64,000 nt of DNA. It comes from Vibrio sp. STUT-A11 (GTDB lineage: Bacteria > Pseudomonadota > Gammaproteobacteria > Enterobacterales > Vibrionaceae). The stretch lies in contig NZ_AP026763.1 of NCBI RefSeq assembly GCF_026000435.1, positions 2,356,001-2,420,000 on the forward strand. The letters are read 5' to 3'. The translations under genes and the position numbers were made by a program. The notes under the pieces were generated by a model. It had not been told where the DNA came from and ran no database searches. It was given only the letters and a program-made list of their open reading frames with translations. Shown piece after piece: positions 38,648 to 47,496 of the stretch; positions within the stretch are counted from its first letter, which is position 1, and every line of letters starts with the position of its first letter.

Positions 38648-40456
38648 ATGTCACAACGAAACCGTATTCTACTGATTTTTTTCGCCTTATATTTCCTGTG
38701 TGCGTTTGTTGGTGGCCACTGGGTGTGGAAAAACAGTTATCAATCGCTACTGGATAAACACCAGTCTCAGCTTGAACAGTTTTCTAGCCATATTAAGAAT
38801 AAACTGGATAAGTACGCTCATATTCCTAACCTACTGGCAAAAGATGCACCTCTGTTTGAGGCATTGCTGCACCCGAAAAATAGCGCCCAACTTGAAGTAA
38901 CGAATCGCTATCTGGAATCAGTAAATCAAGTCATCGCCGCTTCCGACACTTATCTCATTGATCAATGGGGAACCACTGTTGCGGCCAGTAACTGGCGTGA
39001 TAAACGCTCGTTCATTGGGCGTAACTTCGCATTCCGTCCCTATTTCAAACAAGCCATCATCGGTGAGCAGAGCCAATACTACGCGCTGGGGTCAACGTCT
39101 GGTAAGCGGGGTTACTACTACTCTTCTCCTATAGTTTACGCAGGTGGCGTGATTGGCGTAGTGGTCGTAAAAATGGATTTGAGTAAAATCGAAGACAACT
39201 GGCAGCAACCAGATAGCGTATTTGTCGCCAATGACCCTAACGGAATTGTGTTTATGAGCAGTAGAAATGATTGGTTGCTCAAAAGCCTACAACCGCTTAG
39301 TGACGCTGAGAAAAAACAAGTTTGGGCCAGCCGCCAATATCTTGAAACTAAAATTCGTGATTTAAATTTCGTCGGCGACCTGAGCCTGTCCGTTACCGAA
39401 TTAAAACAAGGCTACCCTTACAATAAAGGAACTCTGGTGGTTTCTTCTCTCGATCTTCCCGAGATAAAACTGACCATGAGGGTATTGTCGCCCAAGCAAT
39501 CTATCGTTTGGATAACCTTAGGTTACCTGCTGGTACTCACTCTCATTTTTACCATTCTCTTCCTTATTGGCCAGTTGATTTACCACCGTCAGCAACGCCA
39601 TTTACAACTCGAGCTGATTCAGCAAGAAGCCAATCAAAAACTGGAATATCAAGTGATGGCTCGAACCGCGGAATTACAGGCAGAGATTGCCCAGCGAACA
39701 GAAACAGAGCAGACCCTGCGTGTCACTCAGGATGAATTGGTACAGGCAGCAAAACTGGCTGTACTGGGTCAAATGTCCGCAAGTATTAGCCATGAGCTGA
39801 ATAATCCCCTCGCGGCAATTCGCAGTTTCGCGGAAAACGGTAAGCTATTCTTACAAAAAGAAAAGTTTGATCGGGTCGAAGACAATTTAAGCCGTATTTC
39901 AGCGCTCACTGATCGCATGGCTAATATCAGCCAACAACTGCGCTCATTTGCCAAGAAAACCAGTGGCACTGAGCTAACCAAAACCCGACTGTTGCCAGTC
40001 GTCGCCTCTGCTAAGGAGTTAATGAAGCCCGCTTTCAAGTCAGCCCGCGTAAACTTGACGGCAGAACTAGCGGCACTGGATGCGGAGGTTTTTATCAACA
40101 CGATTCAGCTGGAACAAGTCCTAGTCAACCTGCTGAGTAACGCGATTGAAGCGGTCAAAGATCAAGAGAATAGACAGGTCTGGCTTTCGATAGAACATGA
40201 CCAGAGTCGTCATAACGTCATGGTTCATATCGATGATAATGGACCGGGTATCGGACAACGTTCCCTCACCGAACTTTGTGAGCCATTTTTAACTACCAAA
40301 AAAAATGGCCTCGGTTTGGGACTGTCCATCTCACAGCAAATATTGAGTGGAATGAACGGCCAATTAAGTGCTCACAATCAAGCGCAGGGCGGCGCTCGGT
40401 TCTCAGTTTGTTTGCCTATTGTTGCAGTACACGCCGAAAAAGGTTCAGAGGAATAA
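38648..40456 (+). CDS. dctB: C4-dicarboxylate sensor histidine kinase DctB
   Basis: The 602-residue protein has an N-terminal membrane helix, a periplasmic double-Cache sensor domain (about residues 30-285), a second helix (ITLGYLLVLTLIFTILFLIG), a coiled coil, then HisKA with His382 in SASISHELNNPLAAI and an ATPase domain (NLLSNAIEAV, DDNGPGI, GLGLGLSISQQI). It senses C4-dicarboxylates such as succinate and phosphorylates DctD. AGGAACAAAGGG lies before the ATG. dctD starts just past its stop codon. Confidence 0.93.
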   Translation: MSQRNRILLIFFALYFLCAFVGGHWVWKNSYQSLLDKHQSQLEQFSSHIKNKLDKYAHIPNLLAKDAPLFEALLHPKNSAQLEVTNRYLESVNQVIAASDTYLIDQWGTTVAASNWRDKRSFIGRNFAFRPYFKQAIIGEQSQYYALGSTSGKRGYYYSSPIVYAGGVIGVVVVKMDLSKIEDNWQQPDSVFVANDPNGIVFMSSRNDWLLKSLQPLSDAEKKQVWASRQYLETKIRDLNFVGDLSLSVTELKQGYPYNKGTLVVSSLDLPEIKLTMRVLSPKQSIVWITLGYLLVLTLIFTILFLIGQLIYHRQQRHLQLELIQQEANQKLEYQVMARTAELQAEIAQRTETEQTLRVTQDELVQAAKLAVLGQMSASISHELNNPLAAIRSFAENGKLFLQKEKFDRVEDNLSRISALTDRMANISQQLRSFAKKTSGTELTKTRLLPVVASAKELMKPAFKSARVNLTAELAALDAEVFINTIQLEQVLVNLLSNAIEAVKDQENRQVWLSIEHDQSRHNVMVHIDDNGPGIGQRSLTELCEPFLTTKKNGLGLGLSISQQILSGMNGQLSAHNQAQGGARFSVCLPIVAVHAEKGSEE

Positions 40457-40458
40457 TT

Positions 40459-41796
40459 ATGTGTCAGGTATTTTTTATTGATGATGAAGCGGATCTCAGG
40501 CTAGCAATAGAACAGACGTTCGAACTGGCCGATATCGACGCGCAGTTTTTCCCCGACGCAGAGTCCGCCCTGTTAGCGATGAAAAAAGGCGATGAACCGG
40601 GTGTTGTCATAACTGATATCTGTTTACCGGGCATATCAGGAATGAATCTACTTAATACTCTGGTGCAAAGAGACAGCAACCTGCCGGTGATCATGATTAC
40701 TGGTCACGGCGACATCTCAATGGCGGTGAATGCGTTACATCAAGGCGCCTACGACTTTATTGAAAAACCATTTTCTCCCGAACAGTTGGTTGAAACCGTC
40801 AAGCGCGCGATCGAAAAGCGTCAGCTTACGACTGAAAACGAGAAATTACGACAATCACTCAAAGCCAGTCAGGCTCTCGGCCCGCGAATTATCGGCGAAA
40901 CGGTCAGTATCCAGATGCTGCGTGATACGATTTCTCACATTGCCGATACGGATGCCGATATTTTGTTGTTCGGAGAGACAGGTACAGGTAAAGAGCTTGT
41001 CGCTCGCTCATTACATGAACAAAGCTTGCGCAGAAATCACAACTTTGTCGCCGTAAACTGCGGTGCGGTGCCGGAAAACTTAATTGAAAGTGAGCTCTAC
41101 GGCCATGAAAAAGGCGCATTTACTGGCGCAGAACGTCGCCGTATTGGTAAGTTCGAATTCGCTCAAGGCGGGACGTTATTCCTGGATGAAATCGAATCCA
41201 TGCCCATTCAAGCACAGATTCGCTTACTGCGTGTTCTTCAGGAGCGGGTTATTGAGCGAGTCGGCTCAAACGAACTCCTTCCCCTTGATATTCGTGTAAT
41301 AGCGGCGACCAAAGTGGATTTAAAACGTGCCGCTGAAGAAGGAACATTTCGCCAAGATCTCTACTATCGACTGAATGTGGTCACGCTGGATTTACCCCCT
41401 CTGCGGCTGCGAAAAGAGGACATCCCTGCTCTCTTCCATCACTTTTTGCTCGTGGCGGCCTCTCGATACGGAAAAAGCTCTCCGAGCTTGTCGTCTCAGG
41501 ATCTAGCGACATTGATGGCGCATGACTGGCCGGGCAATGTGCGAGAGCTGAGAAATGCAGCAGAGCGCTTTGTGCTACTTGGGAAATTGATTCAACTCGG
41601 AGATACAAGCCCGACTCAAGTTCCTTCTTCTAGCTTGGCAGAGCAAGTAGCCGAATTTGAAAAAGCGGCAATCGAGCGCGCATTACTCGAACATAATGGC
41701 AGTATTAAGCAAACCATGACGCAATTGAATGTTCCTCGTAAAACACTGTATGACAAAATGCAACGCTATCAGATTGATAAAGATCTGTATAAATAA
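40459..41796 (+). CDS. dctD: Sigma-54-dependent response regulator DctD
   Basis: The 445-residue NtrC-type activator has a receiver domain (phospho-acceptor Asp53 in VVITDICLPG), an AAA domain (GETGTGKELVA, the sigma-54 loop GAFTGAERRR, LFLDEIESMP) and a C-terminal Fis-type helix-turn-helix (GSIKQTMTQLNVPRKTLYDK). It activates sigma-54 promoters of C4-dicarboxylate transporters. The ATG at 40459 follows the dctB stop with GAGG in front. Its target dctPQM lies at 42.1-45.2 kb. Confidence 0.94.
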   Translation: MCQVFFIDDEADLRLAIEQTFELADIDAQFFPDAESALLAMKKGDEPGVVITDICLPGISGMNLLNTLVQRDSNLPVIMITGHGDISMAVNALHQGAYDFIEKPFSPEQLVETVKRAIEKRQLTTENEKLRQSLKASQALGPRIIGETVSIQMLRDTISHIADTDADILLFGETGTGKELVARSLHEQSLRRNHNFVAVNCGAVPENLIESELYGHEKGAFTGAERRRIGKFEFAQGGTLFLDEIESMPIQAQIRLLRVLQERVIERVGSNELLPLDIRVIAATKVDLKRAAEEGTFRQDLYYRLNVVTLDLPPLRLRKEDIPALFHHFLLVAASRYGKSSPSLSSQDLATLMAHDWPGNVRELRNAAERFVLLGKLIQLGDTSPTQVPSSSLAEQVAEFEKAAIERALLEHNGSIKQTMTQLNVPRKTLYDKMQRYQIDKDLYK

Positions 41797-41871
41797 AACC
41801 TGACATCACATTTGTTGCTTTAGTCAACCTATCTCATACTATTGATAGTTCCATGGTTGGTAGCACTGAGC

Positions 41872-42054
41872 ATGAATGAGAAAACAAAAATACCTGTGGT
41901 TAGGGACACGGTGGTTGTCGACGGACATTATCAGGAAGAACGACGCTCCGGAGAGGATCGCAGGAAGAACAAGCAAAAGTGGCATAGCTATGAGCGGAGA
42001 TTAAACTCTCGGCCAAGAAGACATGACCACAAATCAATAGACGAAGAGGTGTGA
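41872..42054 (+). CDS. Small basic protein with an ERRSGEDRR motif (60 residues)
   Basis: The 60-residue product begins MNEKTKIPVVRDTVVVDGHY and is followed by ERRSGEDRRKNK and an arginine-rich tail. Similar R-R-x-G-x-D-R-R stretches occur in many small proteobacterial proteins of unknown role. The frame is backed by a strong terminator right at its stop; the ribosome site is poor. It lies between dctD and the converging dctM. Confidence 0.6.
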   Translation: MNEKTKIPVVRDTVVVDGHYQEERRSGEDRRKNKQKWHSYERRLNSRPRRHDHKSIDEEV

Positions 42055-42073
42055 CATGCCACACCTCTTTTTT
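42044..42073 (+). terminator. Rho-independent terminator after the small basic protein gene
   Basis: AAGAGGTGTG pairs with CACACCTCTT around a six-base loop and a T-run follows. It overlaps the end of the small gene. Confidence 0.88.
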
Positions 42074-42096
42074 TACCCTAGTGAGTTTAAATTAAG

Positions 42097-43458
42097 TTAC
42101 TTAGTGATTATCTCCGGCCCCATCAACATCGTCGGTAACCAGGTTGAAACCCATGGAATGTACGTCACTATAATGAGGAACAGGAACATTACCGCCACCC
42201 AAGGCAACGCCGCTTTCACCACGCTCATCATTGACATCTTCGCGACCCCAGCGGTAACAAAGAGGTTCAACCCGACTGGTGGCGTGATCATCCCAATCTC
42301 CATGTTCACCACCATCATGATACCCAGGTGGATTGGATCAATGCCTAAAGCAATGGCGATAGGAAATACCAGTGGAGCGACAATGATCAGCAAACCAGAC
42401 GGTTCCATAAACTGACCGCCAATCAAGAGTAGTATGTTCACCACGATCAAGAATGTAATTGGCCCCAAGCCTGCGGAAAGCATCGACTCGGTGATCATTT
42501 GCGGGATACGTTCTTCGGTCAGTACATGCTTTAAGATCAATGCATTTGCGATGATAAACAGCAGCATGATCGTCAGTTTGCCGGCTTCAAACAAGGTTTG
42601 TTTTGTGTCGTGGTGTACAAAACTCTGAAGGATTTTCACAACGGCAGGTTTGGTATTCTGTTTATCGGCAAACGGCCCCATGTCTTTGTAAACAAAGTTA
42701 GCAATTAAGAAGGAGTAAACCGCTGCCACTGCCGCCGCTTCCGTCGGTGTGAAAATCCCGCCGTAAATACCGCCGAGAATAATGACTACCAGCATCAATC
42801 CCCAGATAGCATCTTTAGCCGCCGCGATCGCTTCTTTCCAGCCCACAAATGGTTGTTTCGGCAGGTTCTTAACTCGGGCTGCAATGTAGATGGCAATCAT
42901 CAGCATGACACCAGCTAATAAGCCCGGAATTACGCCACCTAAGAACATACGACCGACTGATACATCTGTCGCTGCCGCGTAAACAACCATTACGATGGAA
43001 GGAGGGATCAGGATACCGAGTGTACCGGCGTTACAGATAACCCCTGCGGCAAAATCTTTGGAATAGCCGTTTTTGATCATACCAGCAATAACGATGCTAC
43101 CAATCGCGACGACGGTTGCAGGCGAAGAACCAGACAGTGCGGCAAACATCATACATGCCACAACCGAAGCCATAGCAAGACCACCCCGGAACCAGCCGAC
43201 CATAGCAATCGCAAAACGAATGATACGCTTCGCTACACCGCCAGTGGACATAAAACTGGATGCAAGGATGAAAAACGGGATAGCAAGTAAAGTGTAGTGT
43301 CCTTCAAATGCATTAAAAAGCGTTTGTGCAACCGATGCTAGCGATGCATCTGAATGCCACATCAAAAACAAAATACTGGATAAACCCAGTGATACAGCGA
43401 TTGGCACGCCCAAAAGCATGAAGCCAATCACCATCAAGAATAGCCATAAAATGTCCAT
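42097..43458 (-). CDS. dctM: TRAP transporter large permease DctM
   Basis: The 453-residue membrane protein has about 12 helices and the TRAP large-subunit motifs (GVPIAVSLGLSS, MMFAALSGSSPATVVAIGSI, GTLGILIPPSIVMVVYA, IGMITPPVGLNLFV). It transports C4-dicarboxylates coupled to sodium, working with DctQ and the binding protein DctP. It lies three bases after dctQ in the same transcript. Confidence 0.94.
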   Translation of the reverse strand: MDILWLFLMVIGFMLLGVPIAVSLGLSSILFLMWHSDASLASVAQTLFNAFEGHYTLLAIPFFILASSFMSTGGVAKRIIRFAIAMVGWFRGGLAMASVVACMMFAALSGSSPATVVAIGSIVIAGMIKNGYSKDFAAGVICNAGTLGILIPPSIVMVVYAAATDVSVGRMFLGGVIPGLLAGVMLMIAIYIAARVKNLPKQPFVGWKEAIAAAKDAIWGLMLVVIILGGIYGGIFTPTEAAAVAAVYSFLIANFVYKDMGPFADKQNTKPAVVKILQSFVHHDTKQTLFEAGKLTIMLLFIIANALILKHVLTEERIPQMITESMLSAGLGPITFLIVVNILLLIGGQFMEPSGLLIIVAPLVFPIAIALGIDPIHLGIMMVVNMEIGMITPPVGLNLFVTAGVAKMSMMSVVKAALPWVAVMFLFLIIVTYIPWVSTWLPTMLMGPEIITK

Positions 43459-43461
43459 CGG

Positions 43462-44151
43462 TTAGCGCTCCTTGTTGTTATTGTTATCTTGGCTTTTGTC
43501 TTTGCCTGGCATGGGTTCCATTGCATCACCCGCATCTTTGAGCTCTTCTTTTAGTGCTTCTAACTCTTCTTCGCCTTCATGGCTGGAAATCAGACGGTCA
43601 AGCTTGCCAGTCAAGATTTGATAGGCCGCCTGCGCAAAACGAAACGTCAGTAACGCCATACCAATTGGCAGTGCCATGTAAGGAATAAATCGAGGCAGCT
43701 TCTCGTAACGCTCGCCTTCGTTGAGCCAGTCAGCCATAAACTGCAACATCTCTGGCATTGGAATATCATCCGTCTCGTACCATGCACGCTCTGTGGCGAA
43801 CGGGTACCAGTAATTCCATGAACCAATGAGAAGTAGTATTGAAAACGTCAAACAGCATGACACGGCAAGCAAAGCACAAGCTTTTCTAAACTGTTCAGGT
43901 AACAAGTTAATCACCACGTCAACACCGATGTGAAAATGCTTTTTCACGCCGTATGAAGCGCCTACGAGAACCATCCAGGCAAAAAGAAAAACGGTAACTT
44001 CAAGCGCCCAAAGAATATTGTCATTGAATAAGTAACGCATCACGACGTTGACAAATGTCAGCATCGTCATCGCTCCGAGGAAGAAGGCAATTAAGGTTTC
44101 TTCAACCTTGTCGGTAAACTGACCGACTTTCGAAAAAAATGAGTGTTCCAT
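43462..44151 (-). CDS. dctQ: TRAP transporter small permease DctQ
   Basis: The 229-residue protein has four membrane helices (ALEVTVFLFAWMVLVGASYG among them) and a long charged C-terminal tail that is richer in Glu/Lys than usual. It is the small subunit partner of DctM. The ribosome site is weak. Between dctP and dctQ a perfect hairpin at 44182-44202 probably lowers expression of the membrane subunits relative to DctP. Confidence 0.9.
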   Translation of the reverse strand: MEHSFFSKVGQFTDKVEETLIAFFLGAMTMLTFVNVVMRYLFNDNILWALEVTVFLFAWMVLVGASYGVKKHFHIGVDVVINLLPEQFRKACALLAVSCCLTFSILLLIGSWNYWYPFATERAWYETDDIPMPEMLQFMADWLNEGERYEKLPRFIPYMALPIGMALLTFRFAQAAYQILTGKLDRLISSHEGEEELEALKEELKDAGDAMEPMPGKDKSQDNNNNKER

Positions 44152-44181
44152 AACGGTACATCGCTCGAATCAGGTAAGTTT

Positions 44182-44202
44182 GGCTCCCGACGAACGGGAG
44201 CC
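44182..44202 (-). promoter_or_regulatory. Intercistronic hairpin between dctP and dctQ
   Basis: GGCTCCCG and CGGGAGCC form a perfect 8-bp stem with a 5-base loop in the 69-base gap. There is no T-run, so it fits an mRNA-stabilising or partially terminating element that leaves more transcript for the binding protein. Confidence 0.7.
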
Positions 44203-44220
44203 GATTATCATTATGTTGAG

Positions 44221-45219
44221 TTATTTTTGGTTAGCCGCTAACGCCGCTTCAATTAACTCTGAACCAATGTCTTTTTCAAACTTGTTCCAAACTGGTTTAA
44301 GCGCGGTTACCCACTCTTCACGCTGTTCTGGGGTCAGTTCGCGAACCACACCACCTGCTTCGATAACGTACTGTTTGTTTTGTTGTTCTACGCGGTTAGA
44401 TTCCGCATTTCGGGTCTGAGTGACCTCTTTAAGAATGCTCGCAAGCTGGTCACGTACGTCGTCTGGAAGTCCGTCCCACCACTTCGTGGAAGTAACCACT
44501 AGATAATCCAATATTCCGTGGTTAGTTTCGGTTGTACCATCTTGAACCTCGAAGAACTTTTTACCGTAGATATTCGACCAAGTATTTTCCTGACCATCGA
44601 TAACTTTGGTTTGTAAGCCACCGTACACTTCGGCAAATGACATTTTTTGAGGGTTAGCACCCAATTGCTCAAACTGTGCAACCAGTACATCGGAAGCCTG
44701 TACGCGGAATTTCAACCCTTTAGCATCTTCAGGGTGAACCAACGGTTTGTTGGCTGAGATTTGCTTCATACCGTTGTGCCAGAACTCTAGCCCTCTGATA
44801 CCACGTCGGTTCATCGCGTTTTTAAGCTTCACACCCGCCTCAGAGTTTTGGAAGCGGTCAACAGCATCTACATCATCAAAAAGGAAAGGAAGGTCGAACA
44901 GACGGAATTTTTTGGTGAACTTTTCAAACTTAGACAGTGAAGGTGCAGCAAGTTGTACGTCCCCATTCAACATAGCCTCAAGCACTTTGTCGTCATCGTA
45001 AAGCGTCGAGTTAGGAAACACTTGCATACACGCCTTACCGTTCATCTCTTCATTGACACGCTTTTCAAGCAGCGACGCCGCGATCCCTTTTGGGTGCTTA
45101 TCGGTGTTGGTTACGTGACTAAACTTGATGACCATTTCACCTGGGTCACAGTTAGCGGCAGCGTTGAAACTGGTAACAGCAAGAATTGAGGCAGTTAGTA
45201 GGGTAACAGGCTTAAACAT
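44221..45219 (-). CDS. dctP: TRAP transporter periplasmic C4-dicarboxylate-binding protein DctP
   Basis: The 332-residue protein has a signal peptide (LLTASILAVTSFNAAA) and a TRAP DctP-type ligand domain (VIKFSHVTNTDKHPKG, LFDLPFLFDDVDA, GLKFRVQASDV, QENTWSNIYGKKFFEVQ). It delivers succinate, malate or fumarate to DctQM. GGAG precedes the ATG at 45219; the frame to 45306 crosses the promoter and is rejected. Expression should depend on DctB/DctD through the sigma-54 promoter at 45277-45292. Confidence 0.94.
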   Translation of the reverse strand: MFKPVTLLTASILAVTSFNAAANCDPGEMVIKFSHVTNTDKHPKGIAASLLEKRVNEEMNGKACMQVFPNSTLYDDDKVLEAMLNGDVQLAAPSLSKFEKFTKKFRLFDLPFLFDDVDAVDRFQNSEAGVKLKNAMNRRGIRGLEFWHNGMKQISANKPLVHPEDAKGLKFRVQASDVLVAQFEQLGANPQKMSFAEVYGGLQTKVIDGQENTWSNIYGKKFFEVQDGTTETNHGILDYLVVTSTKWWDGLPDDVRDQLASILKEVTQTRNAESNRVEQQNKQYVIEAGGVVRELTPEQREEWVTALKPVWNKFEKDIGSELIEAALAANQK

Positions 45220-45276
45220 TATTATTCTCCTTGATAAATGAACAACCCCATCACTGGGTGTTGATTCATCTACTAA

Positions 45277-45292
45277 AGCAAGGACCGAACCA
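45277..45292 (-). promoter_or_regulatory. Sigma-54 promoter of dctPQM
   Basis: On the minus strand TGGTTCGGTCCTTGCT matches the sigma-54 pattern TGGCACG-N4-TTGCW with the essential GG and GC exactly 10 bases apart. It lies about 60 bases before the dctP start. DctD, encoded in this window, is the expected activator. Confidence 0.7.
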
Positions 45293-45316
45293 CCTTCTTG
45301 AATCACCGACTTATCC

Positions 45317-45337
45317 TTTTAAATCAGTCATTTAAAA
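45317..45337. promoter_or_regulatory. Inverted repeat upstream of the dctP promoter (candidate DctD site)
   Basis: TTTTAAAT and ATTTAAAA are separated by CAGTC, centred about 60 bases upstream of the predicted start site. The position suits an upstream activating site, though the sequence is AT-rich and could be chance. Confidence 0.4.
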
Positions 45338-45392
45338 AGACATCATTCAAAGTGTATTTACCTAGATCACAAAATTATTTTTGAAATGGGTG

Positions 45393-45429
45393 AAATCTAC
45401 CCACGCCAAATGATTAAGTGGGTAGATTT
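45393..45429. promoter_or_regulatory. Perfect 12-bp inverted repeat upstream of dctP
   Basis: AAATCTACCCAC (45393-45404) and its exact complement (45418-45429) flank 13 bases. It is about 145 bases upstream of the predicted dctP start site and outside the ABC operon, which ends at its own terminator. It may be a distal regulator site for dctP. Confidence 0.5.
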
Positions 45430-45451
45430 AGACACACCCGTGAATCAACAA

Positions 45452-45481
45452 ATAAAAATGGCAACCATTTGGCTGCCATTT
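45452..45481 (-). terminator. Rho-independent terminator of the sugar ABC transporter operon
   Basis: On the minus strand AAATGGCA pairs with TGCCATTT, followed by a T-rich stretch. Confidence 0.75.
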
Positions 45482-45517
45482 AAAATTTACGAGTTGTTGA
45501 GTTGCCTTACTCCAGCG

Positions 45518-46633
45518 TTAATGAAACTCGATGCGTTGCTCGGTTGTCGCATCAAAGAAAACCGCCTTTGATAAATCAAAATGCAATGGGGCAACCTGAC
45601 CAACTTTTACATCGAACTCCGGTGACAATCGACAGGCCACTTCTTGATCGTTAACCTTAATCATCGCGATGGTATCTGGCCCCGTTGGCTCAAGGACTTC
45701 AAGCTGTAAATCAAGCTTGGTAGATGCGGCAGACTCTTGATTCTCACTGTCCGTAATATGCTCCGGACGCAATCCAATCACAATCTCTTTGCCATCTTGT
45801 TTTCGCATCGAAGCTGGTAGTTTGATGTGATGCTCCTGCGCGTTACTGCCTGTCACTTTTATCACGGGGTTATCCTGAGCATCCAAATCGACCATGGTTT
45901 TAATGAAGTTCATCGAGGGTGAGCCCATAAAACCTGCGACAAACATATTATTAGGCTTGCTGTAGATTTCTTGCGGTGTCCCGAGTTGCTGCAGTTCACC
46001 GTCTTTCATTACCGCGATACGATCCGCCAGCGTCATCGCTTCAATCTGGTCATGCGTTACGTACACAATCGTCGTATTCAGTTGCTGGTGAAGACGCTTG
46101 ATCTGGTGGCGCATTTCAACACGCAACTTCGCATCTAAGTTCGAAAGTGGCTCGTCAAACAGATACAGCTTCGGGCGACGAGCAAGCGCACGTCCCATCG
46201 CAACTCGCTGGCGCTGACCACCTGATAATTGCGAAGGCTTACGGTCAAGCAGATGATCAATCTGTAGCATTTCCGCCACTCGCTCCACTTCCGCATCAAT
46301 CGCTTCTTTCGCCATTTTTCGAATCTTAAGACCAAATTCGATATTGCCTCTTACCGTCATATTTGGATATAGCGCATATGATTGGAACACCATCGCAATA
46401 TCGCGATCTTTTGGTTCCACATTCGACACATTGTTGCCATCAATCACGATATCGCCTGAGCTGATATTCTCTAACCCAGCGATGGTATTCATTAGTGTCG
46501 ACTTGCCACAACCTGATGGGCCTACCAAGATAAGAAACTCTCCAGAATCAATACTGATATCGATACCTTTCAAGGTTTCTTGTTCCGCTTTTGGATAGGT
46601 TTTACGGATTTGTTTAAGTTCTAGAGTTGCCAT
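45518..46633 (-). CDS. Sugar ABC transporter ATP-binding protein (MalK/UgpC type)
   Basis: The 371-residue ATPase has Walker A GPSGCGKSTLMN, Q-loop FQSYALYPNMTV, signature LSGGQRQRVAMGRA, Walker B LYLFDEPLSNLD, and the switch histidine in YVTHDQIEAM. A C-terminal OB-type regulatory domain follows (GLRPEHI, LEPTGPDTIAMI). It is the last gene of the gtsABC-like operon, five bases after the permease, and plays the GtsD role. Confidence 0.93.
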   Translation of the reverse strand: MATLELKQIRKTYPKAEQETLKGIDISIDSGEFLILVGPSGCGKSTLMNTIAGLENISSGDIVIDGNNVSNVEPKDRDIAMVFQSYALYPNMTVRGNIEFGLKIRKMAKEAIDAEVERVAEMLQIDHLLDRKPSQLSGGQRQRVAMGRALARRPKLYLFDEPLSNLDAKLRVEMRHQIKRLHQQLNTTIVYVTHDQIEAMTLADRIAVMKDGELQQLGTPQEIYSKPNNMFVAGFMGSPSMNFIKTMVDLDAQDNPVIKVTGSNAQEHHIKLPASMRKQDGKEIVIGLRPEHITDSENQESAASTKLDLQLEVLEPTGPDTIAMIKVNDQEVACRLSPEFDVKVGQVAPLHFDLSKAVFFDATTEQRIEFH

Positions 46634-46638
46634 GATAA

Positions 46639-47496
46639 TTATCCTTTTACCGATCCAGCCGTAAGGCCACGAACAAAGTATTTTCCTGCGAATACGTAAA
46701 CGAGTAGCGTTGGTAACGCCGCAATGATCGCCGCCGCCATATCGACGTTGTACTCTTTCACCCCTGTACTGGTGTTAACTAAGTTGTTCAGGGCAACCGT
46801 AATTGGCTGTGTTTCGGAACCTGAATAGACAACACCAAACAAGAAGTCATTCCAAATGGCGGTAAACTGCCAAATCACCGTCACCATGATGATTGGCGTC
46901 GAAATTGGCAGAAGAATTTTAAAGAAAATGGTAAAGAAACCTGCCCCATCCAACTTCGCGGCTTTGACAAGCTCATCTGGAATACTGATGTAGAAGTTAC
47001 GGAAGAACAGCGTGGTAAACGCCATACCATAAATCACATGAACGATAACCAAGCCTGTGGTGGTATTTGCTAAACCTAACTTACCGAGCACCGCCGCCAT
47101 TGGTAACAAAATCACCTGAAACGGAATAAAGCAGCCAAACAGCAGCAAGCTGAAGAACAAGTTTGAACCTCGGAATTGCCACTTGGTCACAACGTAACCA
47201 TTAAATGCCCCTAACAGGGTCGAGATGGCTACAGCAGGGATCACCATTTGAAAAGAGTTCCAGAAATACCCTTTTACCCCTTCACATTTCACGCCCGTAC
47301 ACGCGCTGTCCCACGCTTTATACCAGGCATCAAAAACCCATTCGGTTGGCAGACTCATCAAATTGCCCGCTTTAATATCAGGCAGTGTTTTGAATGACGT
47401 CACCACCATCACGAACAACGGCATCAAATAGAACAAGCAAAAAAATACCAATCCAGAATAGATAAACAATCGAGAGAAATTCATACTACGCATCAT
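46639..47496 (-). CDS. gtsC: Carbohydrate ABC transporter permease (GtsC-like)
   Basis: The 285-residue permease has six membrane helices and the ATPase-contact EAA-like loop DELVKAAKLDGAGFFTIFFK. It matches the MalG-type family of Pseudomonas GtsC. It overlaps the preceding permease by four bases. It forms the channel for a monosaccharide, probably glucose or a related hexose by analogy. Confidence 0.88.
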   Translation of the reverse strand: MMRSMNFSRLFIYSGLVFFCLFYLMPLFVMVVTSFKTLPDIKAGNLMSLPTEWVFDAWYKAWDSACTGVKCEGVKGYFWNSFQMVIPAVAISTLLGAFNGYVVTKWQFRGSNLFFSLLLFGCFIPFQVILLPMAAVLGKLGLANTTTGLVIVHVIYGMAFTTLFFRNFYISIPDELVKAAKLDGAGFFTIFFKILLPISTPIIMVTVIWQFTAIWNDFLFGVVYSGSETQPITVALNNLVNTSTGVKEYNVDMAAAIIAALPTLLVYVFAGKYFVRGLTAGSVKG

